Below the pieces are notes generated by a model. The model had not been told where the DNA came from and made no database searches. It saw only the letters and a program-made list of their open reading frames with translations. Source: Caulobacteraceae bacterium (GTDB lineage: Bacteria; Pseudomonadota; Alphaproteobacteria; Caulobacterales; Caulobacteraceae). From it: 64,000 nucleotides of DNA. The DNA lies in assembly GCA_019748055.1 (NCBI GenBank), contig JAIEQC010000019.1:1-64000 (forward strand). The letters are read 5' to 3'. The translations under genes and the position numbers were made by a program. The first letter of the stretch is position 1, and every line of letters begins with the position of its first letter. Of this stretch, positions 20,063 to 29,800 are shown piece by piece.

Positions 20063-20746
20063 TCAGGGTGCCAGCGTCTCGACGCCCGCGTCCGTGCCGA
20101 TGATGGCTTCGTCGGCGAGGTCGAGGAACAGACCGTGCTCGACGACGCCGGTGACCAGTTTCAGGTCGTCGGCGAGCCGGGCGGGGTCGTGGATGACGCC
20201 GCATCTGGCGTCGTAGATCAGGTTGCCGCCGTCGGTGCGGACCTGTCCGCGCTCGGCGGTGCGGACGCGGGCGGGCATGGCGACGTCGTGGTCGATGAGG
20301 ACGTCGGCGATGCGGTTTCCGGTGGTCTTATGGCCGAAGGCGACGACCTCGATCGGCAGGGGGAAGGCGCCCAGATGGGGAACGACCTTGGCGGCGTCGG
20401 CGATGACGAGGCAGGTCGACGACGCCTCCCACACCAGCTTCTCGCGCAGGAGGGCCGCGCCGCCGCCCTTGATGAGGGCCAGGCCGGGGCCGATCTCGTC
20501 GGCGCCGTCGACGGTCAGGTCGATGCGGGAGACGTCCTCCAGCGTGACCAGGGGCAGGCCGAGCTCGCGGGCGAGGTCGGCGGTGGCCTCGGAGGTGGGG
20601 ACGCAGCGGAGGTTCGGCAGGTCCCGCGCCGCCAGCGCCTTCACGAACCAGGCGGCGGTGGAGCCCGTGCCCAGGCCGACGGTCATGCCCGCCTCGACGC
20701 GAAGGGCGGCGGCCTCGCCGGCACGGCGTTTCTGGAGGTCGGACAT
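20063..20746 (-). CDS. rpiA: Ribose-5-phosphate isomerase A
   Basis: A 227-residue RpiA interconverting ribose-5-phosphate and ribulose-5-phosphate in the pentose phosphate pathway. Motifs are GLGTGSTAAWFVKAL, TVDGADEIGPGLALIKGGGAALLREK and VDGADE with the catalytic Asp/Glu. Length matches the family (about 220). It diverges from a small exported-protein gene 66 bases away, so a bidirectional promoter lies in 20747-20812. Confidence 0.96.
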   Translation of the reverse strand: MSDLQKRRAGEAAALRVEAGMTVGLGTGSTAAWFVKALAARDLPNLRCVPTSEATADLARELGLPLVTLEDVSRIDLTVDGADEIGPGLALIKGGGAALLREKLVWEASSTCLVIADAAKVVPHLGAFPLPIEVVAFGHKTTGNRIADVLIDHDVAMPARVRTAERGQVRTDGGNLIYDARCGVIHDPARLADDLKLVTGVVEHGLFLDLADEAIIGTDAGVETLAP

Positions 20747-20812
20747 CTGCGCTCTCTTGCGGCGGCCGCGGATCGGTGGTGGGCTGGTCCGGCTTTATCG
20801 GGGGATGACGGC

Positions 20813-21343
20813 ATGGGAAAGCGCGGCGCTGCGATCATTTCAGCGACGGCGGCCGCCTTGGCGTGCGGGGGGTGCGAAACCGTCTTCTTGCAGCCGGCGG
20901 ACACCGCCGACGCCGCCCGGGTCAGCTTTGCGCGGGACCCCGAGCTGGGCACGTATGGCACGGGACAGATTCTGTCATGGTCCTCTGGCCCCGAGTGCGT
21001 TGAGGTTCTGAAGATTGCGGCTTTCGACCCGATGTCGAAGATCTTCGCCGGCCAGACCTCGTCGACGTTCAGGCTGCCGGGTGGCCAGCGGACGCACCTG
21101 CTGGCGGAAATCTACGGACAACCGCGCGCCGCCTACACCGTCGTCACGGGATGCACCAACCTGATCAGCTTCACGCCGCGACCGGGAGGCAACTACGCTC
21201 TGGCGCAGCGCTTCAACGGCGGCGACTGCACGACGGGCGTGGTCGATCAAGCGACCGGCGCGCCGCCCGCCGATCTTGTCGTGCACGCCCTGGCGCCCGA
21301 CTGCCGGCGCATCCCGAACGGCTATTACGCCCTTCCTGACTGA
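20813..21343 (+). CDS. Exported hypothetical protein, possible lipoprotein
   Basis: A 176-residue protein with an N-terminal signal-like segment (KRGAAIISATAAALACGGC). Two Cys residues follow the hydrophobic core, but neither has a canonical lipobox, so lipidation is uncertain. The mature part contains four more Cys and a strand-rich pattern. I do not recognise a family. ATG 20813 is chosen because the signal peptide begins there. It is convergent with glmU, with only six bases between stop codons. Confidence 0.7.
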   Translation: MGKRGAAIISATAAALACGGCETVFLQPADTADAARVSFARDPELGTYGTGQILSWSSGPECVEVLKIAAFDPMSKIFAGQTSSTFRLPGGQRTHLLAEIYGQPRAAYTVVTGCTNLISFTPRPGGNYALAQRFNGGDCTTGVVDQATGAPPADLVVHALAPDCRRIPNGYYALPD

Positions 21344-21353
21344 GCCTGCTCAG
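21340..21353. terminator. Small hairpin spanning two convergent stop codons
   Basis: CTGAG-CCTG-CTCAG places the + strand TGA and the minus-strand TGA (read as TCA) opposite each other in the stem, between the exported-protein gene and glmU. The stem is short and has no T-run, so a termination role is tentative. Confidence 0.3.
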
Positions 21354-22687
21354 CCCTTCGCCGCCTTTTTCGCCCGCATGGTCTCCATGAAGCGGGAGGC
21401 CCAGCCGGGCTTGGTCGTCTGGGGGGCGCGGGCGAGCGCGAGATCGCCCGGCGCGACGTCGGAGGTCACCACCGAGCCCGAGCCGACCATGGCGCCGGCG
21501 CCGATGGTGACGGGGGCCACAAGCGAGCTGTTGGAGCCGACGAAGGCCCCCTGCCCCACCTCCGTCCGGTGTTTGAAGAAGCCGTCGTAGTTGCAGAAGA
21601 TGGTGCCCGCGCCGATGTTGGCGCCCGCCCCGACCACGCCGTCGCCCAGATAGGACAGGTGGTTGGCCTTGGCGCCCGCGCCCATGGTGACGTTCTTCAC
21701 CTCGACGAAATTGCCGACCCTGGCCTTGTCGCCCAGCTTCGCGCCGGGGCGAAGGCGGGCGTAGGGGCCGACCTCGGCGCCCGGTCCGACCTCGGCGCCC
21801 TCCACGTGGCTGAAGGCGCGGATCTTCGCGCCCGCGCGCACCACGGCGCCGGGGCCGAAGACGACGTAGGGCTCGATCACCGCGCCGGGCTCGACCGTCG
21901 TGTCCCAGCTGACGAAGACGGTGTCGGGGGCGGGCATGCGGACGCCGGACGCCAAGAGGTCGTCGCGGCGGACCTTCTGGAACAGGGCCTCGGCCTGGGC
22001 GAGTTCGCCCTGGGCGTTGACGCCCATGACCGCGTCCTCGTCGGCGAAGACGGCGCGCGTGGGCTCGCCACGCTCGCGGGCCAGCGCCACGACGTCGGTC
22101 AGATAGTATTCGCCCTTGGCGTTGTCGTTCCTGACCTCGGCCAGAAGCTCGAACAGCAGGCGCGAGGGCGCGGCCATGACGCCGGAGTTGCAGGCGGTGA
22201 CCTTGAGCTGGTCGGGCGACGCCTCCTTGTGCTCGACGATGGCCTCCAGGCCGCCGTCGGCGTCGATCAGCAGGCGGCCGTAGCCGGTGGCGTCGCGCGC
22301 CTCGAAGCCGACGACGGTCAGGGCGTCGCCGAAAACGGGCTCGACGTCCGCGGCCTTCAGCAACGGCACGTCGCCGTAGGTGATCACGACCTGCCCGTCG
22401 AAGTCGGCCATCAACTCGCGCGCGGCCAGCACGGCGTGGCCGGTGCCCAGCGGCGGATCCTGGACGGCGATCGACGCGGCGCCGAGGCGCTTCTCGACGT
22501 GGGCGCGGACCTCCGGGCTGTGGTTTCCGACGACGACGACCACGCGCTCGCAGCCCAGGCCCTCGGCGGCGTCGATGGCGTGGTCCAGCATGGCGCGGCC
22601 GCCGACGGGGTGCAGCACCTTGGGCAGGCCGGACTTCATCCGGGTGCCCTGGCCGGCGGCGAGGATGATGGCGGCGCGACGGGTCAT
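21350..22687 (-). CDS. glmU: Bifunctional GlmU (glucosamine-1-P acetyltransferase / GlcNAc-1-P uridyltransferase)
   Basis: A 445-residue cytoplasmic enzyme making UDP-GlcNAc for peptidoglycan and lipopolysaccharide. The N-terminal pyrophosphorylase has [29 protein letters not shown] and ITYGDVPLL. The C-terminal left-handed beta-helix acetyltransferase has hexapeptide repeats ([26 protein letters not shown]) and NFVEVKN. Length is close to the E. coli protein (456). It diverges from gph across 66 bases that must hold both promoters. Confidence 0.97.
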   Translation of the reverse strand: MTRRAAIILAAGQGTRMKSGLPKVLHPVGGRAMLDHAIDAAEGLGCERVVVVVGNHSPEVRAHVEKRLGAASIAVQDPPLGTGHAVLAARELMADFDGQVVITYGDVPLLKAADVEPVFGDALTVVGFEARDATGYGRLLIDADGGLEAIVEHKEASPDQLKVTACNSGVMAAPSRLLFELLAEVRNDNAKGEYYLTDVVALARERGEPTRAVFADEDAVMGVNAQGELAQAEALFQKVRRDDLLASGVRMPAPDTVFVSWDTTVEPGAVIEPYVVFGPGAVVRAGAKIRAFSHVEGAEVGPGAEVGPYARLRPGAKLGDKARVGNFVEVKNVTMGAGAKANHLSYLGDGVVGAGANIGAGTIFCNYDGFFKHRTEVGQGAFVGSNSSLVAPVTIGAGAMVGSGSVVTSDVAPGDLALARAPQTTKPGWASRFMETMRAKKAAKG

Positions 22688-22753
22688 GCGGGCTCCGGAG
22701 ATCGGCTGTCGGGTCGCGTTTACAGCGGCGGCGTTTCAAATAGAACCGGGCGC

Positions 22754-23503
22754 ATGAAAGACCTGAGCGGCTGGACCCTCGCCTTCGACCTGGACGGCAC
22801 GCTGGTGGAGACCGCGCCCGACCTGATCGGCACGCTGAACCGGCTGCTGGCGACGCGCGGACTGCCGCCGCGGCCGATCGAGGCGGCGCGGCATCTGGTG
22901 GGGCACGGGGCCGCGGCCTTGTTGAAAGACGGGTTCCGCGAGGCCGGCGCGGCGTGGGACGAGGCGGAGCAGCCGGCGCTGCTGGCCGCGTTCCTCGAGG
23001 ATTATCTCGAGCACATCTGCGACCACAGCCACGTCTATCCGGGCGTCGAGGCGGCGCTGGACCGGCTGGCCGCGCGGGGCGCGATCCTGTGCGTGGCGAC
23101 GAACAAGCCGACGCATCTGTCGCTGGCGCTGTTCGGGAAGCTGGGTCTGACCGGGCGGTTCGCGGCGATCTGCGGGGCGGACGCGGTGTCGGCGCGCAAA
23201 CCCGAAGCGGCGCACATCCGCGAGACGGTGCAGAAGGCCGGCGGCGATCTGGACCGTGCCATCATGGTCGGCGATTCGATCACCGACGTGACAGCGGCGC
23301 GGGCGACGGGCGTGCCCGTGATCGTGACGACCTTCGGCTACACCGAGATCGCGCCGGCGGGCCTGGGTGGCGATGCGCTGATCGACGGGTTCGGGGAGCT
23401 GGAGGCGGCGGTGGACGGCGTCGTCGAAACCTTCCTTCCCCGCTCGCCGGGGAAGGTGGCCGACAGCGTCGGTCGGATGGGGTCGCTGCCGGAGACACGC
23501 TGA
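22754..23503 (+). CDS. gph: HAD-family phosphatase, probable phosphoglycolate phosphatase
   Basis: A 249-residue HAD hydrolase with motif I AFDLDGTLVETAPDL (nucleophile Asp13), motif II VATNKPT, the conserved Lys in SARKPEAAH and motif IV VGDSITDVTAA. The cap domain and DLIGTLNRLL fit Gph, which clears 2-phosphoglycolate formed during DNA repair. ATG 22754 is the first Met before motif I. The last 22 or so residues (from LPRSPGKVAD) are encoded by a palindromic repeat, so the native C-terminus has probably been replaced. Confidence 0.88.
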   Translation: MKDLSGWTLAFDLDGTLVETAPDLIGTLNRLLATRGLPPRPIEAARHLVGHGAAALLKDGFREAGAAWDEAEQPALLAAFLEDYLEHICDHSHVYPGVEAALDRLAARGAILCVATNKPTHLSLALFGKLGLTGRFAAICGADAVSARKPEAAHIRETVQKAGGDLDRAIMVGDSITDVTAARATGVPVIVTTFGYTEIAPAGLGGDALIDGFGELEAAVDGVVETFLPRSPGKVADSVGRMGSLPETR

Positions 23504-23570
23504 CCGACGCCGAGTTTCACCCCCCCTCCGTCTCGCTCCGCGAGCCACCTTCCCCCGCACGGGGGGAAGG
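23434..23570. repeat. Palindromic repeat pair overlapping the gph 3' end
   Basis: CCTTCCCCG-CTCGC-CGGGGAAGG (23434-23456) and CCTTCCCCC-GCAC-GGGGGGAAGG (23548-23570) are two similar hairpins, with CCGTCTCGCTCCGCGAGCCA between them. Such paired GGGGAAGG hairpins are typical extragenic elements. The first lies inside the gph reading frame; the second is just before the tRNA gene. Confidence 0.7.
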
Positions 23571-23632
23571 GCGACGCAAGGGTTGCCTCCCCGATGCGAG
23601 CAAGCTATGTCCCCGCCTCCTAGAAACGGCCC

Positions 23633-23707
23633 GGATGCGTAGCTCAGCGGGAGAGCACCTCGTTCACACCGAGGGGGTCACAGGTTCAATCCCTGTCGCA
23701 TCCACCA
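23633..23707 (+). tRNA. tRNA-Val (anticodon CAC)
   Basis: A complete cloverleaf is visible. The acceptor stem GGATGCG pairs with CGCATCC; the D arm is GCTC-AGCGGGA-GAGC. The anticodon arm CCTCG-TTCACAC-CGAGG carries anticodon CAC, which reads GUG valine codons. The T arm is ACAGG-TTCAATC-CCTGT, and a discriminator A and encoded CCA follow. Total length is 75 bases including CCA. Confidence 0.97.
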
Positions 23708-23795
23708 TTTCGCCGTTATCTCATCCTACAGGCCGCCGTCCGCCGATCCCGCGCTGACCGTTCGCGCGCTGACCGTGCATATTGGACTGCTGACC

Positions 23796-25709
23796 ATGCC
23801 CTTCCCCGCCAGCCATCCCGCGCTCGACCGCGCCCTGTCCGAACGCGGCTATGACGAGCCCACGGCCGTCCAGTCCGCCGTGCTGGAGGCCGAGCCGGGC
23901 CGCGACCTGCTGGTCTCCGCGCAGACGGGGTCGGGCAAGACGGTCGCCTTCGGCCTGGCGCTGGCCCCCACCCTGCTGGGCGAGGCCGAGCGGTTCGCGG
24001 ACAACGCGGCGCCCGAGGCCCTGATCATCGCCCCGACGCGCGAGCTGGCGCTGCAGGTGTCGAAGGAGCTGGAGTGGCTGTACGCCAAGGCGGGGGCGCG
24101 TATCGCCACCTGCGTCGGCGGCATGGATCCACGGGCGGAGCGGCGCGTGCTGGAGCGCGGCGCGGCCATCGTCGTCGGCACGCCGGGCCGCCTGAAGGAC
24201 CACGTCGAGCGCGGCGGGCTGGACCTGTCGCAGCTGAAGGCCGTGGTGCTGGATGAGGCCGACGAGATGCTGGACATGGGGTTCAGCGAGGACCTGACCT
24301 TCATTCTCGACCAGGCGCCCGCGGAGCGGCGGACCCTGCTGTTCTCCGCCACGATCGCGCGCGAGATCGCGCAGTTGGCCAAGACCTATCAGCGCGACGC
24401 GGTCCGCATCGACACGACGTCCAAGACGGTCGCGCACGGGGACATCGCCTACAAGGCCATCCGCGTGGCGCCGCACGAGATCGAGCACGGTGTGGTCAAC
24501 GTGCTGCGCTGGTTCGAGAGCCCGGGCGCCCTGGTGTTCGCCAACACGCGCGAGCGGGTGAAGCATCTGACGGCGTCCTTGCGCGAGCGCGGCTTCCAGG
24601 TCGTGGGCCTGTCGGGCGAGCTGACGCAGTCCTTGCGGTCGGAAGCCTTGCAGGCGCTGCGCGACGGGCACGCGCGGGTGTGCGTGGCCACCGACGTGGC
24701 GGCGCGCGGGCTGGATCTGCCGGACCTGGGTCTGGTGATCCACGCCGAGATCCCGGTGAACAAGGCGACGCTGCTGCACCGCTCGGGCCGGACCGGACGC
24801 GCGGGCAAGAAGGGCACCTCGGTGCTGATGGTCAGCCACACGCGCCGCCGCAAGGTCGAGCTGATGCTGCGCTCGGCCAACATCGAGGCGGAATGGTCGG
24901 GGCCGCCGTCGGCCGACGAGATCCGGGCCAAGGATCAGGAGCGCATGCTGACCGATCCGGTGCTGACGGCGCCGGCGGACGAGGACGCGCTGGAGATGGG
25001 CCGCAAGCTGCTGGAGCGGTCGTCGCCCGAGCAGGTGGCGGCCGCGCTTATCCGGCTGTATCGCGAGAAGCTGCCCCCGCCCGAGGACGTGCAGGACGAC
25101 GCGCGCATGGCGCGGACCATGGAGGGCGAGCGCGGGCGCCGCGAACGCGACCCGGTCGACTTCGCCCAGGGCGGCGAGATGAGCTGGTTCCGCATCAACG
25201 TGGGCCGCGAGAAGAACGCCGATCCGAAATGGCTGCTGCCGCTGATCTGCCGCCTGGGCCACGTGACCAAGCGCGACGTCGGCTCGATCAAGATCTTCGA
25301 CCGCGAAACCAAGTTCGAGATCACACAGGAGGCCGAGGCCAGGTTCCGCGCGGCGATCGCCAAGGGCGGCGACGACGACGTGACGATCAGCGACGCCGTG
25401 GCCCCCGCGCCCGGCGAAAAGACCGCGCGCCCCAAGGCCTTCGCCAAGCCGCGCCGTGAGTTCGACGGGCCGAAGAAGCCGTGGACGCCGCGGCCGGAGC
25501 GGACCGCCGAGGCGGCGCCCGCGCCCGAGGGCGGCAAGCCCAAATGGGTGAAGCGGACCAAGGACGACCCGACGCCTCCCGGCAAGAAGCCGTGGGTCGA
25601 GAAGCCGCGCGGCGACAAGAAGCCCTGGGCCGGCAAGCCGGGCGCCAAGCCGTTCCGCGCCAAGACCGACGGCAAGCCTCCGTTCAAGGGCAAGCCGAAG
25701 CGCGCCTGA
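23796..25709 (+). CDS. DEAD-box ATP-dependent RNA helicase with DbpA-like RNA-binding domain
   Basis: A 637-residue RNA helicase. The core shows motif I AQTGSGKT, Ia PTRELALQ, Ib TPGRLK, II DEAD, III SAT and VI HRSGRTGRAGKKG. A DbpA-type RNA-binding domain (SWFRINVGREKNADPKWLLPLICRLGHVTKRDVGSIKIFD) lies near residues 455-530, followed by a 95-residue basic Pro/Lys-rich tail. DbpA-domain helicases act in large-subunit ribosome assembly, so that is the likely role. ATG 23796 gives the usual start; an in-frame GTG seven codons earlier is possible. Neither has a good ribosome-binding site. Confidence 0.92.
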   Translation: MPFPASHPALDRALSERGYDEPTAVQSAVLEAEPGRDLLVSAQTGSGKTVAFGLALAPTLLGEAERFADNAAPEALIIAPTRELALQVSKELEWLYAKAGARIATCVGGMDPRAERRVLERGAAIVVGTPGRLKDHVERGGLDLSQLKAVVLDEADEMLDMGFSEDLTFILDQAPAERRTLLFSATIAREIAQLAKTYQRDAVRIDTTSKTVAHGDIAYKAIRVAPHEIEHGVVNVLRWFESPGALVFANTRERVKHLTASLRERGFQVVGLSGELTQSLRSEALQALRDGHARVCVATDVAARGLDLPDLGLVIHAEIPVNKATLLHRSGRTGRAGKKGTSVLMVSHTRRRKVELMLRSANIEAEWSGPPSADEIRAKDQERMLTDPVLTAPADEDALEMGRKLLERSSPEQVAAALIRLYREKLPPPEDVQDDARMARTMEGERGRRERDPVDFAQGGEMSWFRINVGREKNADPKWLLPLICRLGHVTKRDVGSIKIFDRETKFEITQEAEARFRAAIAKGGDDDVTISDAVAPAPGEKTARPKAFAKPRREFDGPKKPWTPRPERTAEAAPAPEGGKPKWVKRTKDDPTPPGKKPWVEKPRGDKKPWAGKPGAKPFRAKTDGKPPFKGKPKRA

Positions 25710-25724
25710 GGATTGCGCCGCCCC

Positions 25725-25738
25725 TGTAACCGTTTACG
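25725..25738. promoter_or_regulatory. Predicted LacI-family operator upstream of the ABC ATPase gene
   Basis: TGTAACCGTTTACG is an interrupted palindrome centred on CG, the shape bound by many LacI-family repressors. It differs from the element before lacI (TGTAATCGGTTACA, 38774-38787) at only three of 14 positions. It lies 37 bases before the ATPase start codon. The match suggests the same regulator controls both ends of the locus. Confidence 0.65.
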
Positions 25739-25775
25739 CTGACGCCCAAGAAGAAACCGGCGTGGGTGGAGACGG

Positions 25776-26861
25776 ATGGCGGACGTTCGGCTGAGCGGCG
25801 TGACGAAGAGCTTCGGCGCCGTTCAGGTGCTGAAGGGCATCGACCTTGCGATCGCCGACGGCGAGTTCGTGGTGTTCGTCGGGCCGTCGGGCTGCGGGAA
25901 GTCCACCCTGCTGCGGACCATCGCCGGGTTGGAAGAGCTGGACGGCGGGTCGATCTCGATCGGCGGGCGCGAGGTGACCGGGCTGTCGCCGTCGGATCGC
26001 GGCATCGCCATGGTGTTCCAGTCCTATGCCCTCTATCCGCACATGACGGTGCGCGAGAACATGGGTTTCGCCCTGTCGCTGGCGAAGATGGACAAGGGCG
26101 AGATCAAGCGCCGCGTGGACGCGGCCGCCGAGGTTCTGAACATCGGCGACTACCTGGACCGCAAGCCCAAAGCCCTGTCGGGCGGGCAACGCCAGCGCGT
26201 GGCCATCGGCCGGGCCATCGTGCGCGAGCCGGAGGTGTTTCTGTTCGACGAGCCGTTGTCGAACCTGGACGCCGCCCTGCGGGTGCGGATGCGCTATGAG
26301 TTCGCGTCGCTGCACCAGCGACTGGGCACGACGATGATCTACGTCACCCATGACCAGGTGGAGGCCATGACCCTGGCCGACCGGATCGTGGTGCTGAACG
26401 GCGGGCGGATCGAACAGGTCGGCGCGCCGATGGAGCTGTACGAGCGCCCGGCCAACCGCTTCGTCGCCGAGTTCATCGGCAGCCCCAAGATGAACCTGAT
26501 CCCGGCGGAGGTGATCGAAGCCGGGGGCGGTCAGGTGACCGTGCGGACGGCGTCGGGCGCGGTCTTGCGGGCGGCAGTGAAGGCGAACGGCGCGAGGGTC
26601 GGCGACAAGGTCACCCTCGGCGTGCGCCCCGAGCATCTGTCGCCCGCGGGGCCCGGCGGCGCGCTGACGGCGAGCACCACCTTCGTCGAGACGCTGGGCC
26701 ACGCCACCTACGCCTATCTGGACGCAGGCGACGGAGAGACGCTGACGGCCCAGCTGGACGGTGCCGAGCGGCCGACGCAGGGGCAGTCGCTCACGCTCAA
26801 GGCGTCGGCGGACAAGGTGCAGCTATTCGACGCCGAGGGATGGGCGTTCGAGCGAGCGTAG
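25776..26861 (+). CDS. Sugar ABC transporter ATP-binding protein (MalK/MsmK/UgpC type)
   Basis: A 361-residue importer ATPase with Walker A GPSGCGKST, Q-loop FQSYALYPHM, signature LSGGQRQRVAIGRA, Walker B VFLFDEPLSNLD and the H-loop YVTHDQVEAM. A C-terminal OB/TOBE regulatory domain (residues 240-361) is as in MalK. It is the only ATPase gene near the two permeases on the opposite strand and would energise them from the cytoplasm. A GGAG site precedes ATG 25776. The LacI-type operator upstream implies induction by the imported glycan. Confidence 0.93.
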   Translation: MADVRLSGVTKSFGAVQVLKGIDLAIADGEFVVFVGPSGCGKSTLLRTIAGLEELDGGSISIGGREVTGLSPSDRGIAMVFQSYALYPHMTVRENMGFALSLAKMDKGEIKRRVDAAAEVLNIGDYLDRKPKALSGGQRQRVAIGRAIVREPEVFLFDEPLSNLDAALRVRMRYEFASLHQRLGTTMIYVTHDQVEAMTLADRIVVLNGGRIEQVGAPMELYERPANRFVAEFIGSPKMNLIPAEVIEAGGGQVTVRTASGAVLRAAVKANGARVGDKVTLGVRPEHLSPAGPGGALTASTTFVETLGHATYAYLDAGDGETLTAQLDGAERPTQGQSLTLKASADKVQLFDAEGWAFERA

Positions 26862-26865
26862 TGCC

Positions 26866-26893
26866 AGCCTTCTCCCGACGGGAGAGGGAGGCT
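26866..26893. terminator. Bidirectional hairpin between ATPase and glycosidase genes
   Basis: AGCCT-TCTCCC-GAC-GGGAGA-GGG-AGGCT folds into an 11-bp stem with a three-base GGG bulge. It occupies the 32-base gap between the convergent stop codons. No T-run is seen. Confidence 0.5.
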
Positions 26894-29800
26894 TCACCGC
26901 ATCTCCACGCGTCGGGCGTTCGCCGGAATTCTGAGCACGTGGCCGTCCCATTCCGCGGCGCGATCGTCGATGCGGACGCGGGCGGGGACGGGCTGGTCTT
27001 CGGGCCAGTGCAGCTCGAAGCCGCCGGACGGTGAGGCGGCGCCGGTGAAGGACAGCGTCCAGGCGGCGCCGTCGCGCTTCAGAAGCCATGACAGGGCGCC
27101 GTGAGCGGTGCGCAGGTCGCGGACTCCGACGCCGGTTTCGGACGCCATCCACTCGAACGGCAGGCCGGCCGCCAGCACAAGAACGCCGTCGTCCACCCGC
27201 TCATAGACCAGCAGGTCGATGGCCGAGCGGATATAGTCGGAGCTGATCCAGGCGTGGGGCATGTCGCCGATGAAGCGCGGCTCGCGCTCATGCCGGCCGA
27301 CGACCTCGGCCCAGCCGTTCCAGGCGACCGGGCGCATGTCGGCGAAGTAGAAGTCCAGCGCGCGCAGCGCCTCCTCGCGACGGCCCAGGCGGATCAGGGC
27401 GCCGACGTTGCGCAACTCATACGGCGTGTAGTCTCGCCAGGTCGTGCGGTTCTCCTGCCGCGCCGTGAAGTTGTCCCACCACTTGTCGAAGGTGTTGTTC
27501 AGCAGCGGCTGGGGCAGTTCGTCGATGAAGCCGCCGGGCGACAGGCCGATGGTGGTCGAGGTGGCGTCGAAGTCGCCGCGGTCGGCGGCGCCGGCGATCC
27601 AGTCGATGTCGTGGAAGGCGGCGGTCGCGGTGATGGAAGCCATGACGTCCGTCTGGAAATCCGTCCCCGCCGCGCGAATGCGTGCGGCCGCGTCCGTCTC
27701 GCCCAGAACGTCGGCGATGAAGGCGGCGTCGCGGTAGCCGATCAGGCCCCAGAAGTCGTCCCAGTAGCTGTAGGCCGGATTGTCCGAATAACCCTCGTGG
27801 CTGATGGTCGGCGGCAGCAGGCCGAACAGGTGGGCGGTTTCGGGCGTCCGGAACTCCGCCGTGCGCGTGGTGGCGCGCAGGCCGTCCATGTAGGCGATGG
27901 CCTTCTGCACCTGCGGCCAGACGCGGCGCAGAGCCTCCACGTCGCGGGTGTGGCGATAGTTCTCAGCGGCCAGGAAGATGAACTCGCCGTGGCTGTCGTT
28001 CTCCGGAACGGGGTCAGAGCCGCGGGCGTCGACGCAGCACGGCACTTTTCCGTCCTCGAAGACGTAGGGGGCGTACCAGTCCAGATAGGCGGAGGAGACG
28101 TCGGCATGGCCGAGCCGGTTCAGCCCCTCGGCCATCATGGCCCCGTCGCGGATCCAGGAGCGGTTGTAGCTGCGCGTTCCGGGCTGGATGATCGGCCCCT
28201 GACGCGACATCAGCATGTGGGCCAGCGACGACTTCGCGACGTCCTCGATGCGCTGCGCCTCCGGCGGCAGGATCAGGTCGAAACGGTCCATCTTGCCGCG
28301 CCATTCGGCGGCGACGCGGTCTTCGGCGGCGTCCAGCACGACCTCGACCGCGCCGGTCGGCGGCAGGTCCGGAGTCGGGCCCGACAGGCGCGCGACGAAG
28401 CCGAACGTCCGCCTTTCGCCCGGCTGGAGCGTGACGTCGTAGATCAGGGCGCCGGCCATGAGAGCCGAGGCGTCGGACTCGACGATCCTCTCGGCCGGAT
28501 CTCGGCGCGCCTCGGCGTCGGCGATCAGGCTCTGGGGGTCGGCGCCGGACTCGAAGGTCGAGACGGCCACGGCGTTCGGCGCCACGAGAGCCGAGACGCG
28601 GATCGCGTCATTGAGGACCAGCGCCGAGCCGTTCCAGTCAATTTGCTCGATCGGTCCGACGCCGCCGGGCACGGCGAGGAACTGCACCGGGCCATTGACC
28701 TGGAACGGCCGCGCGGCCAGAGCGAGGGTCAGGGTGCGAGGCCGGAGCGAGGTATTGGTCAGGACGTAGCGGCCATACAGCTGTGCTCGATCCGGCGTGC
28801 CCTCGGCGAAGCCGGTGACCGCCAGGGTCCACTCGTCGTGCGTCCACATCACGGTTGGAATGGGCAAGTCGTCGTCGCGCAGGGACTGTTCGACGCCGAC
28901 GTCGGCCCAAGTGATCAGGCGGCCGTTGTCGACGACGAAGGGCTCTATGGACGGGCCGCCGCGGCGCAGCTCAATGGCGCCGTCCTCGCTCATCAGCCCG
29001 CTCTCGCCGCCGCCGTCGACGCCGACCAGGGTCCAGTAGGGCTGTTCGCCCACGAAACCGCGTGGGTAGAGACCACGCAGGCTTTCTTCCGCCACCGCCA
29101 TAACGAACTTCGTCGGCGTCTCACCGAACGACAGGGGCTCGATCTCGATCTCGCGCAGACCATAGGATTCGGCACCGTCCAGGAGCGAGAGGCGCAGGTA
29201 GCGGCCGGAGGCTTCCGGCGTACGCAGCCAGTCCACGCCCGCGTTTCCATGATCGACGGAGGCGATCGTGTCCCAATCCGCGCCGTCGTTCGAAACCTCC
29301 AACCGATAGCGGCCGGCCCAGCCGTCATCCGTCCAGCGCAAGGTGACCCCGCCGAACTCGCGCTCATAGCCCAGGTCGAGCGTCAGGTTCTGAAAGACGC
29401 CGTACTCGCTGCGCCAGACAGTCGAGAGGTCGCCGTCGACGGCCTGTGACGCCGGGAAGCGCGCCTCCTCCGAGGTGGTAGAGGCGACCGGACGCGGAGG
29501 GACGCCCGGCTCGGGCGGCAGCTCTCGGATCTCGAGCTGGTCGACCTCCAGCGTGCCCGCGCCGCCCTGCCCCGCCGTGACCACGAACTCGATGCGTTCG
29601 GCGCCACGGAAGGTGCGGTCGGGATCGGGGCCCCAGGCCCAGGTGATCTGGCGCTTCTTGATGGTGAAGCGGGTCCATTCGGACGGCGCCTGGAAGTTCT
29701 CGATGCGGCGCCAGTGGACATTGCGGCCGGTGGCGTCGACGAACTTGATCTCCAGCGTGTTGGGCCGCATGTCGCCGCGCGCCCAAAAGCTGATCTCGAA

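Noticed and set aside
19512-20204. A 230-residue minus-strand frame across the rpiA-gor gap.
   Set aside because: It is Arg/Pro-rich, overruns into rpiA, includes a palindromic repeat, and has codon use unlike the neighbours. It is treated as non-coding.
27101-29449. A 782-residue open frame antisense to the large glycosidase gene, and similar long frames over ligA (minus), the esterase and gltA/gor.
   Set aside because: They mirror real genes in the complementary frame of GC-rich DNA. Their products are Asp/Gly/Arg/Ala-rich repeats without domains, and the other strand carries clear families.
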